DNA of 64,000 nt from Leptospira ilyithenensis (GTDB lineage: Bacteria > Spirochaetota > Leptospiria > Leptospirales > Leptospiraceae): contig NZ_RQHV01000043.1 in NCBI RefSeq assembly GCF_004771005.1, forward strand, positions 62,001-126,000, written 5' to 3'. Position 1 is the first letter of the stretch. Each line of letters opens with the position of its first letter. Made by a program: the position numbers and the translations under genes. Below are positions 15,051-23,236 of this stretch, one piece after another. The notes under the pieces are model-generated. The model was not told the DNA's origin, did not search any database, and saw only the letters and a program-made list of their open reading frames with translations.

Positions 15051-16964
15051 CTAATCTTCGGTCTTGATTGTGATTAAGACGCGATAACCCGTTTTCGATT
15101 TACCGTGTTCTAATTTCCAATTTCCAGGATAAGACTCTTCCAAACGCAAACGAATATATTCCATACCGGTTCCGGATCCGTTTTTTGTAACACTTGTCCT
15201 AGAATTCCTACTATGATTGTGTACAATAAAACAATAATGTTCCGGGTTTTTATCACTCTTTGCATTCTTTTTTTTCCAAATACAGAATGAAAGTTTCGCT
15301 TTTTCCGAATCATCATGTGTAAATGCATTTTCAAGAAGAGTGTGAAATACGAGAGGAGGCACGGTTTCATCACCGACAAAGCCCCTTAACTTCAACCGAT
15401 ACGTCTTTTCCATACGCATTCCCATGACAGCAACATGGCATTCACAAAGCTTAAATTCCTCAATGATGGAAATCTGTTTTTTGTTTGCAACATTCTGAAT
15501 GATACGCAATTCTCCCGCAAGGGCGTCCAGGATATCCGTAGATCTTTCGGGGTTTTCCATAACCCAATACCGAATGGCAGAAAGTGAATTCATCAAAAAA
15601 TGAGGTTGGATCGTTTTTTTCAAAAGTTCCAATTCCATCCTCTTGGATTGGATATTAGTAAAAAATAATTTTTCTTTGATTACTACCGATTGTTCCAATT
15701 CGATATTTTGTTTTTCCACCGTAAAAAGTACGTTTGTAAATTTCTTTGAAAGGAAAAACGCCTGCGAAAAAAACATCACAAAAGATCCGATTGGTGAATA
15801 TACTTCCGTCCTTATGATGTTTTTCTCAAAAAGTATATCATTAATGATTGCGATCACGAAGATCAAGAAGCCGGCAAGAAATCCGATCGCACTTTCTTTT
15901 TTCCGAATCACCGCACGGACAAATATATACAAAACGAATAAACAACACAACATAACCAAAACTTCGCCGGGAATCAGTGAATATTCAAGCCAGGATGATT
16001 CGGAAAATACTACGAAAACAACAGGAATCGCAAAAAGACATTGCATTGTCCGGGCGATCCATCCCGGAGTCTCTTCCGGAAACATCTTTTTTACAAAGCT
16101 AAGAAGAACGGGAAAAGTCAAATACACGGAGAGTAAAAATATTTTAACCAACCATCCCCAGTTGATCTCAGGGAATAGCATCACCAGAAAATATTCACCG
16201 CTAGTGACTTTATAAAGCACTCCCAAAAAAGCATAAATGGAAAAATACAAAATACTCTTATCCTCAGGCCTTATCAAATAAATGCACAGATGAAGTAGAG
16301 AGATCACAAAGAGACCGCCAACTAATACAAGATCCATGACCAAACGCATCTGTTTGGTATTCAAAACATCTTCAGCAGTTCCCAGTTCGATACTTTGACG
16401 AAATCCTCCATGCAAAGATTTGAAATTGGAAACATGGATAATGATTTCTATTTCCGGATCCGGAGTGGTAAAAAAAACAGCCGATGGAAGCCAAAACTCC
16501 TTTGTCTCCCATGCGTTTTTGCCCGGGGTTCCGTTTTGCAGTTCTAATTTTCCATTTATGTACATATGGTATGCAGTGAAGGCATGAGGTACATACAATC
16601 CGAGCGACCTGTTTCGAAGTTTGTCAGGTAATCTTACAATCAATCGATAAGTCGCAAAACCCGTGCCCTTCAGTTTAGTCCCATCGATCATTTTATCATT
16701 CCAAAACCCAGGCAAATTAAAATAATATTTGTTAGGTGACGAATCCTTCGCAAAATCGTCTTCGGTATAAAATTTTTCATAATAAAATTCCCATTCCCCG
16801 TCAAGTTTGACTAACGAATGTTCATCGGAAGAATGTTCGTTCAAAAGGAAAAGGCCGTTTTCAGCCGTCGTATCAGGTATATCTTGTCCGTTGGAACAAG
16901 ATATACCGAAAAATATCAGGGCAAAAATGAGAAGAAGATAAAGTTTGTTACCACAGATATACAT
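15051..16964 (-). CDS. 7TMR-DISM / LytS-like sensor histidine kinase
   Basis: A 637-residue membrane kinase. The N-terminus ends in FGISC, a lipobox-like sequence, followed by an extracytoplasmic jelly-roll domain (about 50-195, 7TMR-DISM extracellular type; e.g. GLYVPHAFTAYHMYINGKLE). Seven hydrophobic segments lie between about 210 and 405. The cytoplasmic part is a His_kinase/LytS-type domain with H in KTIQPHFLMNSLSAIRYW, an N box PLVFHTLLENAFTH and the G box GTGMEYIRLRL. The kinase should respond to an external ligand and phosphorylate the AraC-type regulator encoded next. If the lipobox is used, the sensor would be both lipid-anchored and seven-spanning, which is unusual. The divergent region at 16965-17271 contains dyads. 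Confidence 0.88.
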   Translation of the reverse strand: MYICGNKLYLLLIFALIFFGISCSNGQDIPDTTAENGLFLLNEHSSDEHSLVKLDGEWEFYYEKFYTEDDFAKDSSPNKYYFNLPGFWNDKMIDGTKLKGTGFATYRLIVRLPDKLRNRSLGLYVPHAFTAYHMYINGKLELQNGTPGKNAWETKEFWLPSAVFFTTPDPEIEIIIHVSNFKSLHGGFRQSIELGTAEDVLNTKQMRLVMDLVLVGGLFVISLLHLCIYLIRPEDKSILYFSIYAFLGVLYKVTSGEYFLVMLFPEINWGWLVKIFLLSVYLTFPVLLSFVKKMFPEETPGWIARTMQCLFAIPVVFVVFSESSWLEYSLIPGEVLVMLCCLFVLYIFVRAVIRKKESAIGFLAGFLIFVIAIINDILFEKNIIRTEVYSPIGSFVMFFSQAFFLSKKFTNVLFTVEKQNIELEQSVVIKEKLFFTNIQSKRMELELLKKTIQPHFLMNSLSAIRYWVMENPERSTDILDALAGELRIIQNVANKKQISIIEEFKLCECHVAVMGMRMEKTYRLKLRGFVGDETVPPLVFHTLLENAFTHDDSEKAKLSFCIWKKKNAKSDKNPEHYCFIVHNHSRNSRTSVTKNGSGTGMEYIRLRLEESYPGNWKLEHGKSKTGYRVLITIKTED

Positions 16965-17089
16965 GTTTAAATCTTAAAATCCAATGAAATGATCTTCAAC
17001 TTTTCTCTGGAACATTAATTTCACCGTATATTGAAAATTTATCTTTGCCATCGAAATAAAATGAATTCGAAAATGTGGCGATACCACGG

Positions 17090-17126
17090 ACGATCATTCA
17101 CGCCTAACATTTTTCGCAATGATCGT
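17090..17126. promoter_or_regulatory. Inverted repeat in the kinase/lipoprotein intergenic region
   Basis: ACGATCAT (17090-17097) and ATGATCGT (17119-17126) are perfect complements 21 bases apart, centred in the divergent region between the sensor kinase and the lipoprotein at 17272. The position fits a regulator that controls both genes, for instance the AraC-type regulator at 14222. This is an inference. Confidence 0.35.
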
Positions 17127-17151
17127 AAAAAATTTATTTCTCCCGATTCCA

Positions 17152-17166
17152 GTCCCAGGACGACAA
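17152..17166 (+). promoter_or_regulatory. Shared upstream box GTCCCAGGACGACAA, copy 1
   Basis: The same 15 bases occur exactly at 17959-17973. Copy 1 is 106 bases upstream of the lipoprotein ATG at 17272, copy 2 is 56 bases upstream of the lipoprotein at 18029. The core GTCC-CA-GGAC is a small palindrome. Identical upstream boxes before two successive exported-protein genes suggest common regulation. Confidence 0.45.
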
Positions 17167-17271
17167 CATTTATTTTCAAAGCTATCATCAGTATAACTTG
17201 ATAAATTTGATGGAGTAAGTTCCGTCAGAAGGAGAATCAATTGAAGACTTCTTTCTTAAAGGAAAATAAAA

Positions 17272-17853
17272 TGCCAAAAAGGTATTTTTCGATTCTGGGA
17301 GCATGCTTATTGTTACCGTTATTGCTGAGCTGCAATGATGGTAGTTATGATAAAAAAGATAGTAGCTCGCAAGAGTTATACTCTGCCATTTTGTTGACTC
17401 AATCCACTCAGCCAACAAGTAGTACTGCTTCTGCTCCGACTGAAGAAAATCTACCGCAACCGGCAATCAATACTGTGGAAATGACAGTCGGGGAAACAAA
17501 GTATGTAAAAATACTGGGAATTTGTAAAGGCAATTTGAATGTAAACGGGAATGATGACGTAGCAATCTCAGGCAATGATCTTGTTTTACCCTCGTTTTAT
17601 TTACATAGGGTTGATTTTACAAAAAGTACAGGTGTTTCTCTAGCAGCTCTCGGAACATTTATATTGAATGTCGATATGCCAGGAGGCGGCGGTTATGATC
17701 CGGTCAGCACTTGCGAAACAAAGATCCTTGAAAACTCCGCTACCATTTATGACATCCAGGTAAAAAAATGTGCTGTTGATAAAATATTTGGAACAATCAC
17801 ACCTGCGACAAATACGATCTCCTTTCGAGCTCGTTGCACAAAAGGACTCTAAG
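17272..17853 (+). CDS. Small putative lipoprotein
   Basis: A predicted lipoprotein of 193 residues. MPKRYFSILGACLLLPLLLSC is a signal peptide with lipobox LLSC. The start at 17272 is chosen because AAAGGA lies 7 bases upstream; a TTG ten codons earlier is less likely. The Ser/Thr-rich tether (about 25-55) precedes a domain of about 130 residues with Cys residues at intervals (LGICKGNLN, STCETKI, KKCAVDKIF, ARCTKGL) that may form disulfides. I recognise no family. The shared box 17152-17166 is upstream, and a strong hairpin follows the stop. Confidence 0.78.
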
Positions 17854-17859
17854 TTTATA

Positions 17860-17900
17860 ACCCGTCAAAAGTGCCGATTTTGTAGCGTTTTTGACGGGTT
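17860..17900 (+). terminator. Hairpin after the small lipoprotein gene
   Basis: AACCCGTCAAAA (17860-17871) pairs perfectly with TTTTGACGGGTT (17889-17900) around a 17-base loop, starting six bases after the stop. It is not followed by a T-run, though the stem itself contains four A/T pairs at the loop side. It may act as a terminator or protect the 3' end of the mRNA. Confidence 0.45.
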
Positions 17901-17958
17901 CGCCAGTCTTCGTTAGTTGAAAAACAAAAAATATCATAACCCAACCCTCCGAATTCCC

Positions 17959-17973
17959 GTCCCAGGACGACAA
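17959..17973 (+). promoter_or_regulatory. Shared upstream box GTCCCAGGACGACAA, copy 2
   Basis: Identical to 17152-17166. It lies 56 bases upstream of the propeller lipoprotein at 18029. The flanks also agree partly (GAATTCC against GATTCC before the box), so the similarity is longer than the core. Confidence 0.45.
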
Positions 17974-18028
17974 AAGTAAAGATTTCGAATATTCTTATGG
18001 TTTATAAAAACCGAGATCCGAATCCGCC

Positions 18029-19525
18029 ATGATAAGAAAAAACAAACATGATTTCATTATTTCATTTGATAAAAATCGAAGTCATATTTATAAACAAATA
18101 TTCGTTAGCTCTATATCGATCTTATTTTTTATAAATTCACTTCTGAACTGCAAACCACCTATGCTAAATGGTGCCTGTGATCCGGAAAGCAAAGGTTTCC
18201 TACTTTCTCTCTTTTTAAAAGCATCCCAAGGAGACCCGTCTTATGCCTGTTCCAACATTTCGGCTTCATCCAGTGAAAGCTTATTTGAAATAAAATACGA
18301 AAATGATTTTTTAGCTTTAACCCAAAATGAAACCGTAAATGAAATTCTGCCTACCGCGTCAAAGTCGATCACAAGATGTGAAATCACTCCAAGTTTACCA
18401 ACAGGACTCATATTTGATAGTATAACATGTGCGCTTGGGGGAACCCCTGTTTCCGGCCAAATAACAAAACATTATACGATCACTGCTTATCATGGCACGA
18501 AAGAAACAAAAACCATCTTGGGTATTAAAGTTTTGTATATTCCCAAATTTGCTTATGCAGGCAATTACACAGGAGGAAATATCAGTGTTTATTCGATCAA
18601 TCCCACATCAGGCGCGTTAACGAATCTCTTTACCAGGACAGCGGGAGGTGGGCCCAATTCGCTTTCCTTCACCCCTGACAACCGATTCCTAGCGGTTGCA
18701 AATCGGAGTTCGCAGAATGTTAATATTTTTTCAGTGAATCAAACCAATGGAGATATCACTCTCCAATTTACCGAGCCTGTAGGACTTAACGAAGCGATTG
18801 CTCTCGTTTACCATCCTTCAGGAAATTATCTTTACGTTTGCACAAGTCTCAATGTACAAACTTTTTCGGTTAACCAACTAACCGGTGCAATAACAAATAT
18901 TGGTTCGATTGTATTAACCGGAGGCACTAGTTCCGTTGCGATTGATCCGATTGGAAAATTTCTTTATGTGTCCTTATACGGTGCGGCCGCAGTCGCAATA
19001 TTCAAGATCAGCGAACAGGCGGGGTTACTCAGCGCTACCGAACCACCGACCATAAGCTCCGGTATTAAACCGAGGTCCATCGATATATTGGGCAATGGAA
19101 AAACACTCTATGTGTTAAATGAAACCGACAAAACGGTAAACAATTACAAAATTGATGCGAGTACCGGACTCCTCCAAGCAGGGACTCCTCTTACCGCAGC
19201 GACCGGACTTTTCCCTCTTTCACTGAACGCGGATCCGAAAGGTAGATATGTTTACGTTGCGAATGAAGATTCAAACAATATATCTATTTTCAAAGTGAAC
19301 CAGACGAATGGAAGTCTGACCGCCGAGCCACAGACGACTGCAGGGCTAACTCCGACCGCAATTACGGTCGATACTTCGGGACGATTTGTTTATACTGCGA
19401 ATTTTTCCTCCGATAACATCTCCGTCTTTACAATCTCCCAGGAAACCGGCGGCCTAACTACCGGCACGCCCATCGGAGCTGGTACAGGTCCTACCGCTAT
19501 CATTACGATGGGAACGAATCCTTAA
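18029..19525 (+). CDS. Lipoprotein with Ig-like and lactonase-type beta-propeller domains
   Basis: A 498-residue exported protein. A basic N-terminus of about 25 residues leads into the hydrophobic ISILFFINSLLNC, where LLNC is the lipobox. Next is the block CDPESKGFLLSLFLKASQGD, which closely matches the same region of the lipoprotein at 12512. Residues about 85-170 resemble a putative Ig-like (He_PIG) domain (LPTGLIFDSITCALGGTPVS). Residues 175-498 are a beta-propeller of the 6-phosphogluconolactonase-like fold (PF10282 type), with blades such as SVYSINPTSGALTNL and FVYTANFSSDNISVFTI. Members outside central metabolism are often surface proteins, so an actual lactonase activity is not assumed. 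Confidence 0.83.
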   Translation: MIRKNKHDFIISFDKNRSHIYKQIFVSSISILFFINSLLNCKPPMLNGACDPESKGFLLSLFLKASQGDPSYACSNISASSSESLFEIKYENDFLALTQNETVNEILPTASKSITRCEITPSLPTGLIFDSITCALGGTPVSGQITKHYTITAYHGTKETKTILGIKVLYIPKFAYAGNYTGGNISVYSINPTSGALTNLFTRTAGGGPNSLSFTPDNRFLAVANRSSQNVNIFSVNQTNGDITLQFTEPVGLNEAIALVYHPSGNYLYVCTSLNVQTFSVNQLTGAITNIGSIVLTGGTSSVAIDPIGKFLYVSLYGAAAVAIFKISEQAGLLSATEPPTISSGIKPRSIDILGNGKTLYVLNETDKTVNNYKIDASTGLLQAGTPLTAATGLFPLSLNADPKGRYVYVANEDSNNISIFKVNQTNGSLTAEPQTTAGLTPTAITVDTSGRFVYTANFSSDNISVFTISQETGGLTTGTPIGAGTGPTAIITMGTNP

Positions 19526-19572
19526 ACTCCCGTGCGTTCCCGATGGAATCAGGATTCAGTATTTGTTTTTAT

Positions 19573-19643
19573 TAAGGGTCGGGCTCTTCCGGGGTGCGCT
19601 TACGCTCCCGTCCTTCGGACCAAGCCCTGCAGATCCCTAACGC
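19573..19643. repeat. Dispersed intergenic repeat, copy 2
   Basis: A 71-base element beginning TTAAGGGTCGGGC and ending CCCTAACGC, as in the copy at 3149-3223. The interior here is CTTCCGGGGTGCGCTTACG and onward, containing CGTCC-TTC-GGAC type dyads. It lies 47 bases after the propeller gene's stop and may also help end transcription. Confidence 0.6.
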
Positions 19644-19737
19644 GGGCAGGGAAATATCTAAAATAAAATATAAAATACAATAAAATGAATCAATAATTTA
19701 TTGAATTTAGAAGTGGATTCATAGTATTTAAAAGACC

Positions 19738-21192
19738 ATGCGAAAGATTTTTTGTCTTTGTCTCTTAAATAGCATTATCTTTTTCAATTCCTGTCTATTG
19801 AACCCGCTCTTTATAGAATATATTTTTCCCGAAACAGACAAATCAATCAACCCATTCCTATTTTTAGCTCTCGGCGGAACAGAAATCGGCTCGGATAGCT
19901 TTGCATTAGGTGGCAGCATCTCCGGACTAACCCATTCTGGGCTTGTGCTATCTAGCGGAACCGCAAGCCCGGAATCGTTGACTGTTTCGTCCGGTGCCAG
20001 TGCTTTTCAATTTACAAATAAGATCAATCCCGAATCAACGTATAACATTAGTATAACGAATCAGCCTTCAGGAAATGTATGTACTATATCAAATAACACA
20101 GGTACGATGAATGGAAATGTAAGTTCGGTTTCCATTATTTGTGAAACAATTACTACACTCTATGTCTTAAATACACAGGCCCAAATCATTCGTGCCATGA
20201 CTGTAAGTTCAAACGGGTCCCTTTCTCTTTTGAATACATACAGCACGGGGATAAGTGCCGGATTCATGCTTTGGAATGGAAAACATATTGTGATCGGCGG
20301 GGGGAGTGATGTAAAATCATATTTGCGAAATCCTGACGGAACGATCACTTCCTCAAATTCACTGACTTTGACAAACGCGTTGGATGGCGGAAGTCAATAC
20401 TTCGAACCTTCCGGAAAGTTTTTTTATGCACATTCCAGTTCTAATTTCTTTTCAAAGATTCAGATCGATACCGATGGGCTGCTTTCCGCCGAAACAAGTT
20501 ACGGTAGCGGTTGTTATTTGGTTGTAGGACCGGTTCATCCCGCCTCAAACAATGTATGGACTTTCAATACGGGATGCGGTCAAGCTCAAGGTTATTTTCC
20601 AATTGCAAACACAACTACCGGCGCTCTTGGAGGAGGCGTGGCGAATGGTACAAATATCACTGCAACTCCCTTTTTTCCGGAAGCTTGCTCGAATTGTTGT
20701 TCCTATTCCCATAACGGCAATTACCTCTATTGCGCTGACGGCGGGGATGTTCCCGGCAGTAAATCCGGAGGAGACATCAAACAAATGTCCGTTACATCTA
20801 CTGCCCTTACTTCCCTATCACCGTTCAACATAGCACCTGAGACTCCAACACATTACCTCGGTCCGAAATCATTGATTCTTCACCCTAACGGAAATTATAT
20901 TTTCGTATATGGAAATTCGAATATCTTTTCTTATAATCTGAGTTCTACGACCGGACTCATCGGGACACTGGTAAATAGTTTGCCTGCACCGAATTCTTGC
21001 AGTACTTCGAGTAACATCGGCACAAATCTTCAAATCAATGCAGATGGGACTATTTTGTATGCAATTTGTACGATCACAGGTGATGTCGGCGTCTATTCCA
21101 TTTCGAGTAACGGTGTCATAGGAACTCCCTCTATATATGCAACTGCAGCCAGTAGCGGGACACAACAGCTGATCTATGTTAAGGGGAATTAA
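19738..21192 (+). CDS. Putative lipoprotein with beta-propeller-like repeats
   Basis: A 484-residue predicted lipoprotein; the lipobox FNSC follows MRKIFCLCLLNSIIF. Residues about 55-135 contain a domain (GGSISGLTHSGLVLSSG, then ISITNQPSGNVCTISNNTG and SVSIIC) that I believe recurs in Leptospira lipoproteins as a beta-sandwich. The rest has propeller-like strands (GQAQGYFPIANTTTGALGGG, HPNGNYIFVYGNSNIFSYNL). Clustered Cys residues (EACSNCCSYS) at about 315-322 are unusual for a propeller and may bind metal or form disulfides. It converges on the gene at 21224, leaving 31 bases between the stops. No enzyme activity is predicted. Confidence 0.8.
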   Translation: MRKIFCLCLLNSIIFFNSCLLNPLFIEYIFPETDKSINPFLFLALGGTEIGSDSFALGGSISGLTHSGLVLSSGTASPESLTVSSGASAFQFTNKINPESTYNISITNQPSGNVCTISNNTGTMNGNVSSVSIICETITTLYVLNTQAQIIRAMTVSSNGSLSLLNTYSTGISAGFMLWNGKHIVIGGGSDVKSYLRNPDGTITSSNSLTLTNALDGGSQYFEPSGKFFYAHSSSNFFSKIQIDTDGLLSAETSYGSGCYLVVGPVHPASNNVWTFNTGCGQAQGYFPIANTTTGALGGGVANGTNITATPFFPEACSNCCSYSHNGNYLYCADGGDVPGSKSGGDIKQMSVTSTALTSLSPFNIAPETPTHYLGPKSLILHPNGNYIFVYGNSNIFSYNLSSTTGLIGTLVNSLPAPNSCSTSSNIGTNLQINADGTILYAICTITGDVGVYSISSNGVIGTPSIYATAASSGTQQLIYVKGN

Positions 21193-21223
21193 ATCAAGGT
21201 TAACTAAGCGAACACTTTCGCAC

Positions 21224-22642
21224 TTAATTAATGAAACATTTCCAGTATCCGAATATTTTGCCATTCCGAATAAGTGTTACTTCGCCCATTTCCGCCATTA
21301 CCTTCTCACTTTGCGTAGGACGAAAGAAAACATAATCATCCGGATAAAGATCAGTAAGTCTACTTCCATTCAAAATTCCCTGGTTAGTACTAGCACCAAA
21401 CAAACTATTGTCGAAGAGCCCTTGCGGAGATTCCTTTTTTGCCGAATAAGATCCACCGTATGTGAAATAAGTTACTTGTAGATTCGGGTTCCATATCGGG
21501 AACAAAAACGAAAGTTTTTCTAAAAACGGAATGGTTGTACCTTCCAGTCTCTTTAATACCGGTGCTGCGATGAATAATGCCGGCTTGTGTTCTTTTAGTG
21601 TGCTCACGTCGAAGTCAGTTGGCATTACCAACGCGGAACCAACGGAGACATCGTTTACAATCCGATTTTCTTTTTGATAAAATCTGTATGTCTTACTTCC
21701 TCCTCCATTCAATATAAGTTCTTTTTCAAAAAGAGACGGGAATGATTTTTTTCCTTCCAAGATAAATCCTTCATAGATGGAAAGGGAGGATTGTAAGGCT
21801 TTTTCAACAGCATCATTTTTATCGCCGAAAATGTTCGGAACGGAAGCCACATGTGGTTCATAACCCATAAAGCCGCCAAACTTGAGATGATCTTGGTTTT
21901 TATAGATAAAATCCAATGCAATTCCGGATATTTCCGTATTTGAGAAACCTCCTCGATGAAGTCCTATATCGATTTCCAATACGATACTTAAGTTTAGATT
22001 TTTCTTTTTTGCGAAATCCAAATATTGAAAGAGCCTTGTTTCCGTATCCACCAACCAATGAATCTTTTGGAATTGAACCGGATTTGTTTTTCTATATACA
22101 TCTTCCAGTGCACGGATGGGCATCGGTTTTCCCAAAAGTATATCAAAGGGCGAAAATTCAGGATGCTCCAGTAACATCACAAGGTCACCGGAATGAAATA
22201 CCATCAGTCTTTTCGAATGAGTGAATTTTATAATATACCGAAGCAGATCCAATGAAGGAAGGGACTTAACAACGATTCTATAGCTTAAAGGAGGCGGTAG
22301 GTTTTTGGAAAGAGTCGTTAGATTTTGGTCCAATCGGTCCAAATCCAAGATTACCACCGGTTTGCCGGTCCCATTCTCTTTCAGTTCCCGGTTTAATTTT
22401 GAGAAATACTCGGAGTAAGGAGACCCTTCGTTCACAGGTCTCAAAAAAAGTATAATTAGGATTGCTAATAAAGCAAAAAAAAGGATACGTAAAGGTTTAC
22501 GAGGAAACATTGATTGATCAGCACTTTCCGAAAGTAGAGTTACAAAAACTCTACCGGATCCCGGAAGAAATCCAATACTATTTCTTATCCATCGCAATAA
22601 AAACTGCTCATCTCTAGCTTGTCTTTTATTCAATACAGTCAT
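21224..22642 (-). CDS. Membrane-anchored alanine racemase/D-threonine aldolase-like protein
   Basis: A 472-residue protein whose main part resembles the fold-III PLP enzymes (alanine racemase N-terminal domain, D-threonine aldolase group). DLDRLDQNL and YRIVVKSLPSLDLLRYI hold the expected PLP lysine; LEIDIGLHRGGF, FGGFMGYEPHVA and ILNGGGSKTYRFY follow in family order. D-threonine aldolases cleave D-beta-hydroxy amino acids to glycine and an aldehyde; the real substrate is unknown. A hydrophobic segment (FFALLAILIILFL, about residues 52-64) would anchor it, which is unusual for this family. The ATG at 22510 just before that segment is a plausible alternative start; neither has a good ribosome site. 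Confidence 0.78.
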   Translation of the reverse strand: MTVLNKRQARDEQFLLRWIRNSIGFLPGSGRVFVTLLSESADQSMFPRKPLRILFFALLAILIILFLRPVNEGSPYSEYFSKLNRELKENGTGKPVVILDLDRLDQNLTTLSKNLPPPLSYRIVVKSLPSLDLLRYIIKFTHSKRLMVFHSGDLVMLLEHPEFSPFDILLGKPMPIRALEDVYRKTNPVQFQKIHWLVDTETRLFQYLDFAKKKNLNLSIVLEIDIGLHRGGFSNTEISGIALDFIYKNQDHLKFGGFMGYEPHVASVPNIFGDKNDAVEKALQSSLSIYEGFILEGKKSFPSLFEKELILNGGGSKTYRFYQKENRIVNDVSVGSALVMPTDFDVSTLKEHKPALFIAAPVLKRLEGTTIPFLEKLSFLFPIWNPNLQVTYFTYGGSYSAKKESPQGLFDNSLFGASTNQGILNGSRLTDLYPDDYVFFRPTQSEKVMAEMGEVTLIRNGKIFGYWKCFIN

Positions 22643-22671
22643 TCTAATTTTGGAACTTGATTGAGTAGGAG

Positions 22672-23203
22672 GTCACGCGCACAGGAGCCCACAATCTTTC
22701 TAAATATACAAAACTAAGTCTAAATAATCTATTCTTACAAACAAGTGCAGCACACCTCGCAGTGGAGGAATTCTATTCTTAAAAGCAAGTGAGATGCTTC
22801 CGGCGGTGGCGAGGCCAGGACGGCCGAGCTCGTGCGTCGTGACAGGAAGTCACGCGCACAGGAGCCTACAATCTTTCTAAGTATACAAAACTAAGTCTAA
22901 ATAATCTATTCTTACAAACATGTGCAGCACACCTCGCAGTGGAGGAATTCTATTCTTAAAAGCAAGTGAGATGCTTCCGGCGGTGGCGAGGCCAGGACGG
23001 CCGAGCTCGTGCGTCGTGACAGGAAGTCACGCGCACAGGAGCCTACAATCTTTCTAAGTATACAAAACTAAGTCTAAATAATCTATTCTTACAAACATGT
23101 GCAGCACACCTCGCGGCAACGGAATTCTATTCTTAAAAAGCAAGTGAGATGCTTCCGGCGGTGGCGAGGCCAGGACGGCCGAGCTCGTGCGTCGTGACAG
23201 GAA
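22672..23203. repeat. Three 177-178-bp tandem repeats
   Basis: Units start at 22672, 22849 and 23026 (periods 177, 177 and 178), with a partial fourth start at 23204-23221. Units 1 and 2 differ at only a few bases; unit 3 has GGCAA in place of AGTGG near 23114 and one extra A. Each unit has an AT-rich half and a GC-rich half with strong dyads: TGTGC-A-GCACA, GGCC-AGGAC-GGCC, and GTGCGTCGTGAC paired with GTCACGCGCAC around AGGAA. No open reading frame runs through them. The high identity points to recent amplification. They lie immediately downstream of a Xer recombinase gene. The role is unknown; a structured RNA or DNA-binding array is possible. Confidence 0.85.
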
Positions 23204-23230
23204 GTCACGCGCACAGGAGCCGGAAGCATC
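23148..23230 (-). repeat. Large stem-loop at the 3' end of the Xer gene
   Basis: GATGCTTCCGGC (23148-23159) and GCCGGAAGCATC (23219-23230) are perfect 12-base complements. Between them lie two smaller hairpins (GGCC-AGGAC-GGCC and GTGCG..GTCACGCGCAC). On the minus strand this begins seven bases after the Xer stop and is followed by TCACTTGCTTTTT, so it could terminate Xer transcription. Only the last repeat copy has the closing arm. Confidence 0.5.
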
Positions 23231-23236
23231 GAACGT

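Noticed and set aside
15643..16215. Plus-strand frame of 190 codons opposite the LytS-like kinase
   Set aside because: The minus strand encodes membrane helices and a kinase domain in a continuous frame; the plus-strand frame shows no domain or ribosome site.
20869..21264. Minus-strand frame of 131 codons inside the lipoprotein gene
   Set aside because: It is the mirror of a well-supported lipoprotein with signal peptide on the plus strand and has no recognisable domain.
22672..23203. Tandem repeats as a CRISPR array
   Set aside because: Repeats are directly adjacent 177-bp units without short repeats separated by unique spacers, and no cas gene is nearby.
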